A stretch of 6,751 nt of DNA from Anaerolineales bacterium (lineage in GTDB: Bacteria; Chloroflexota; Anaerolineae; Anaerolineales; UBA11657). Both the position numbers and the translations under genes were made by a program. The stretch is from contig CANNEJ010000081.1 in assembly GCA_947503585.1 (NCBI GenBank), positions 1 to 6,751 on the forward strand. The letters run 5' to 3'. Below are positions 6,232 to 6,751 of the stretch, in pieces. The stretch's first letter is position 1, and each line of letters starts with the position of its first letter. The notes under the pieces were generated by a model. That model was not told the DNA's origin. It worked only from the letters and a program-made list of their open reading frames with translations, and did not search any database.

Positions 6232-6389
6232 CAACAGGTAGATTACACACTCTTTGCGCTTTTTCCAAAACATCCACGCCTGCCCGCAGCATCTGAAAAA
6301 CAGAACCTCCACCGATTCATACTTGTGCAGGCCGATGCGGCAGTGGGTGACGATGATGTACAGAGAATAACTCTACAGAGACGGCGCCG

Positions 6390-6644
6390 GTGCGGCAGAT
6401 ACTGGAACATGCAGGCGCGCAAAAAACTGCGCCGGCAATCGCGCCAGCGCGCTCACCACTGCTGGAGATGAACAGACAGCAGCCGGCTGCTCCGGATGGG
6501 GTGTTTGAGGCAATTCCTGAACTAAAGTTTGACCCGACGGCACGTCTGGCAGCAGAAGCGGATCGTGATTTGTGGACGCGCCCCACGGGTGCGGATGCAG
6601 AGCTGATCCCGGAACGGGAGTTTGATCAGACCTTGGTATTGTAA
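6390..6644 (+). CDS. Hypothetical protein, 84 residues, unrecognised
   Basis: A frame from GTG 6390 to TAA 6644 encodes 84 residues. The first half is rich in Ala, Gln and Pro (for example QKTAPAIAPARSPLLEMNRQ), suggesting a flexible region. The second half is acidic and protein-like (PELKFDPTARLAAEADRDLW, then AELIPEREFD), and looks more natural than the Ser/Pro/Cys-rich antisense frames over the same bases. There are no membrane segments, signal peptide or known motif. The ribosome site is poor, with only weak purines about 10 bases upstream. The frame is open back to 6357 without a better start codon, so it may be the tail of a gene broken upstream. It runs opposite to the antitoxin-amidase cluster. 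The function is unknown and it may not be a gene. Confidence 0.35.
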   Translation: MRQILEHAGAQKTAPAIAPARSPLLEMNRQQPAAPDGVFEAIPELKFDPTARLAAEADRDLWTRPTGADAELIPEREFDQTLVL

Positions 6645-6751
6645 AACTGCGCTGCACAAATGGCATAGCAGCGGAGAGTGGGTGGGTGTGGTTCAGGCGC
6701 TGGCAGGGTGCGGTGAGAGTTGTGGACTGCCAATGCCGGGATATCGAAATT

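Noticed and set aside
6157..6273. 38-residue minus-strand frame (MFWKKRKECVIYLLYTDPAT onwards) overlapping the antitoxin start by 17 bases
   Set aside because: No clear ribosome site and no recognised family. It could be a leader peptide or the tail of a lost gene, but the evidence is only an open frame.
6625..6751. Plus-strand frame open to the window edge, including LHKWHSSGEWVGVVQALAGC
   Set aside because: Composition looks somewhat protein-like, but there is no good start or ribosome site and the end is outside the window.
1..6751. tRNA, rRNA, CRISPR array, integrase or intact transposase
   Set aside because: No cloverleaf, spaced repeat series, or transposase/integrase motif was seen on either strand.

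Overview
The window is bacterial DNA with short intergenic gaps, good Shine-Dalgarno sequences before most genes, and two clearly different base compositions. Both flanks (about 1-2570 and about 4360-5740) are GC-rich, well above 60% by eye. The block from about 2570 to 4112 is much more AT-rich, near 40% by eye in the main gene. No rRNA, tRNA or CRISPR array was seen, so the taxon cannot be fixed. The antitoxin/PIN remnant, amidase and nested palindrome give a weak impression of Chloroflexota, but this is only an impression.

Left third: two divergent GC-rich sugar genes. A family 4 glycosidase of the 6-phospho-beta-glucosidase type runs leftwards (41-1333). A YdjC/ChbG-type carbohydrate deacetylase runs rightwards (1586-2425). 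In the enterobacterial chitobiose operon, relatives of these two enzymes (ChbF and ChbG) act one after the other: ChbG removes an acetyl group from chitobiose-6-phosphate, then ChbF cleaves the product. The pair may therefore handle an N-acetylated disaccharide, although no transporter or phosphotransferase gene is visible.

Middle: after the deacetylase there is a stretch with no convincing gene and a change of base composition. It is followed by a short membrane-protein reading frame broken by an in-frame TAG (2905-3066), then an AT-rich gene for 5-dehydro-4-deoxyglucarate dehydratase (kdgD, 3180-4112), an enzyme of glucarate/galactarate breakdown. This block looks acquired, or could be an assembly join.

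Right half: a 60-base nested palindrome (4307-4366) closes a leftward set of genes. In transcription order these are a PIN-partner antitoxin with a TTG start (6173-5964), the wreck of its VapC-like PIN toxin (5967-5768, with its centre deleted and the frame shifted) and an intact amidase-signature hydrolase (5737-4361). At the far right is an unrecognised 84-residue reading frame on the other strand (6390-6644). No complete new multi-gene system is visible. The most unusual items are the decayed toxin beside an intact antitoxin, the nested palindrome that includes the amidase stop codon, and the amber-interrupted small membrane protein at the start of the AT-rich block.
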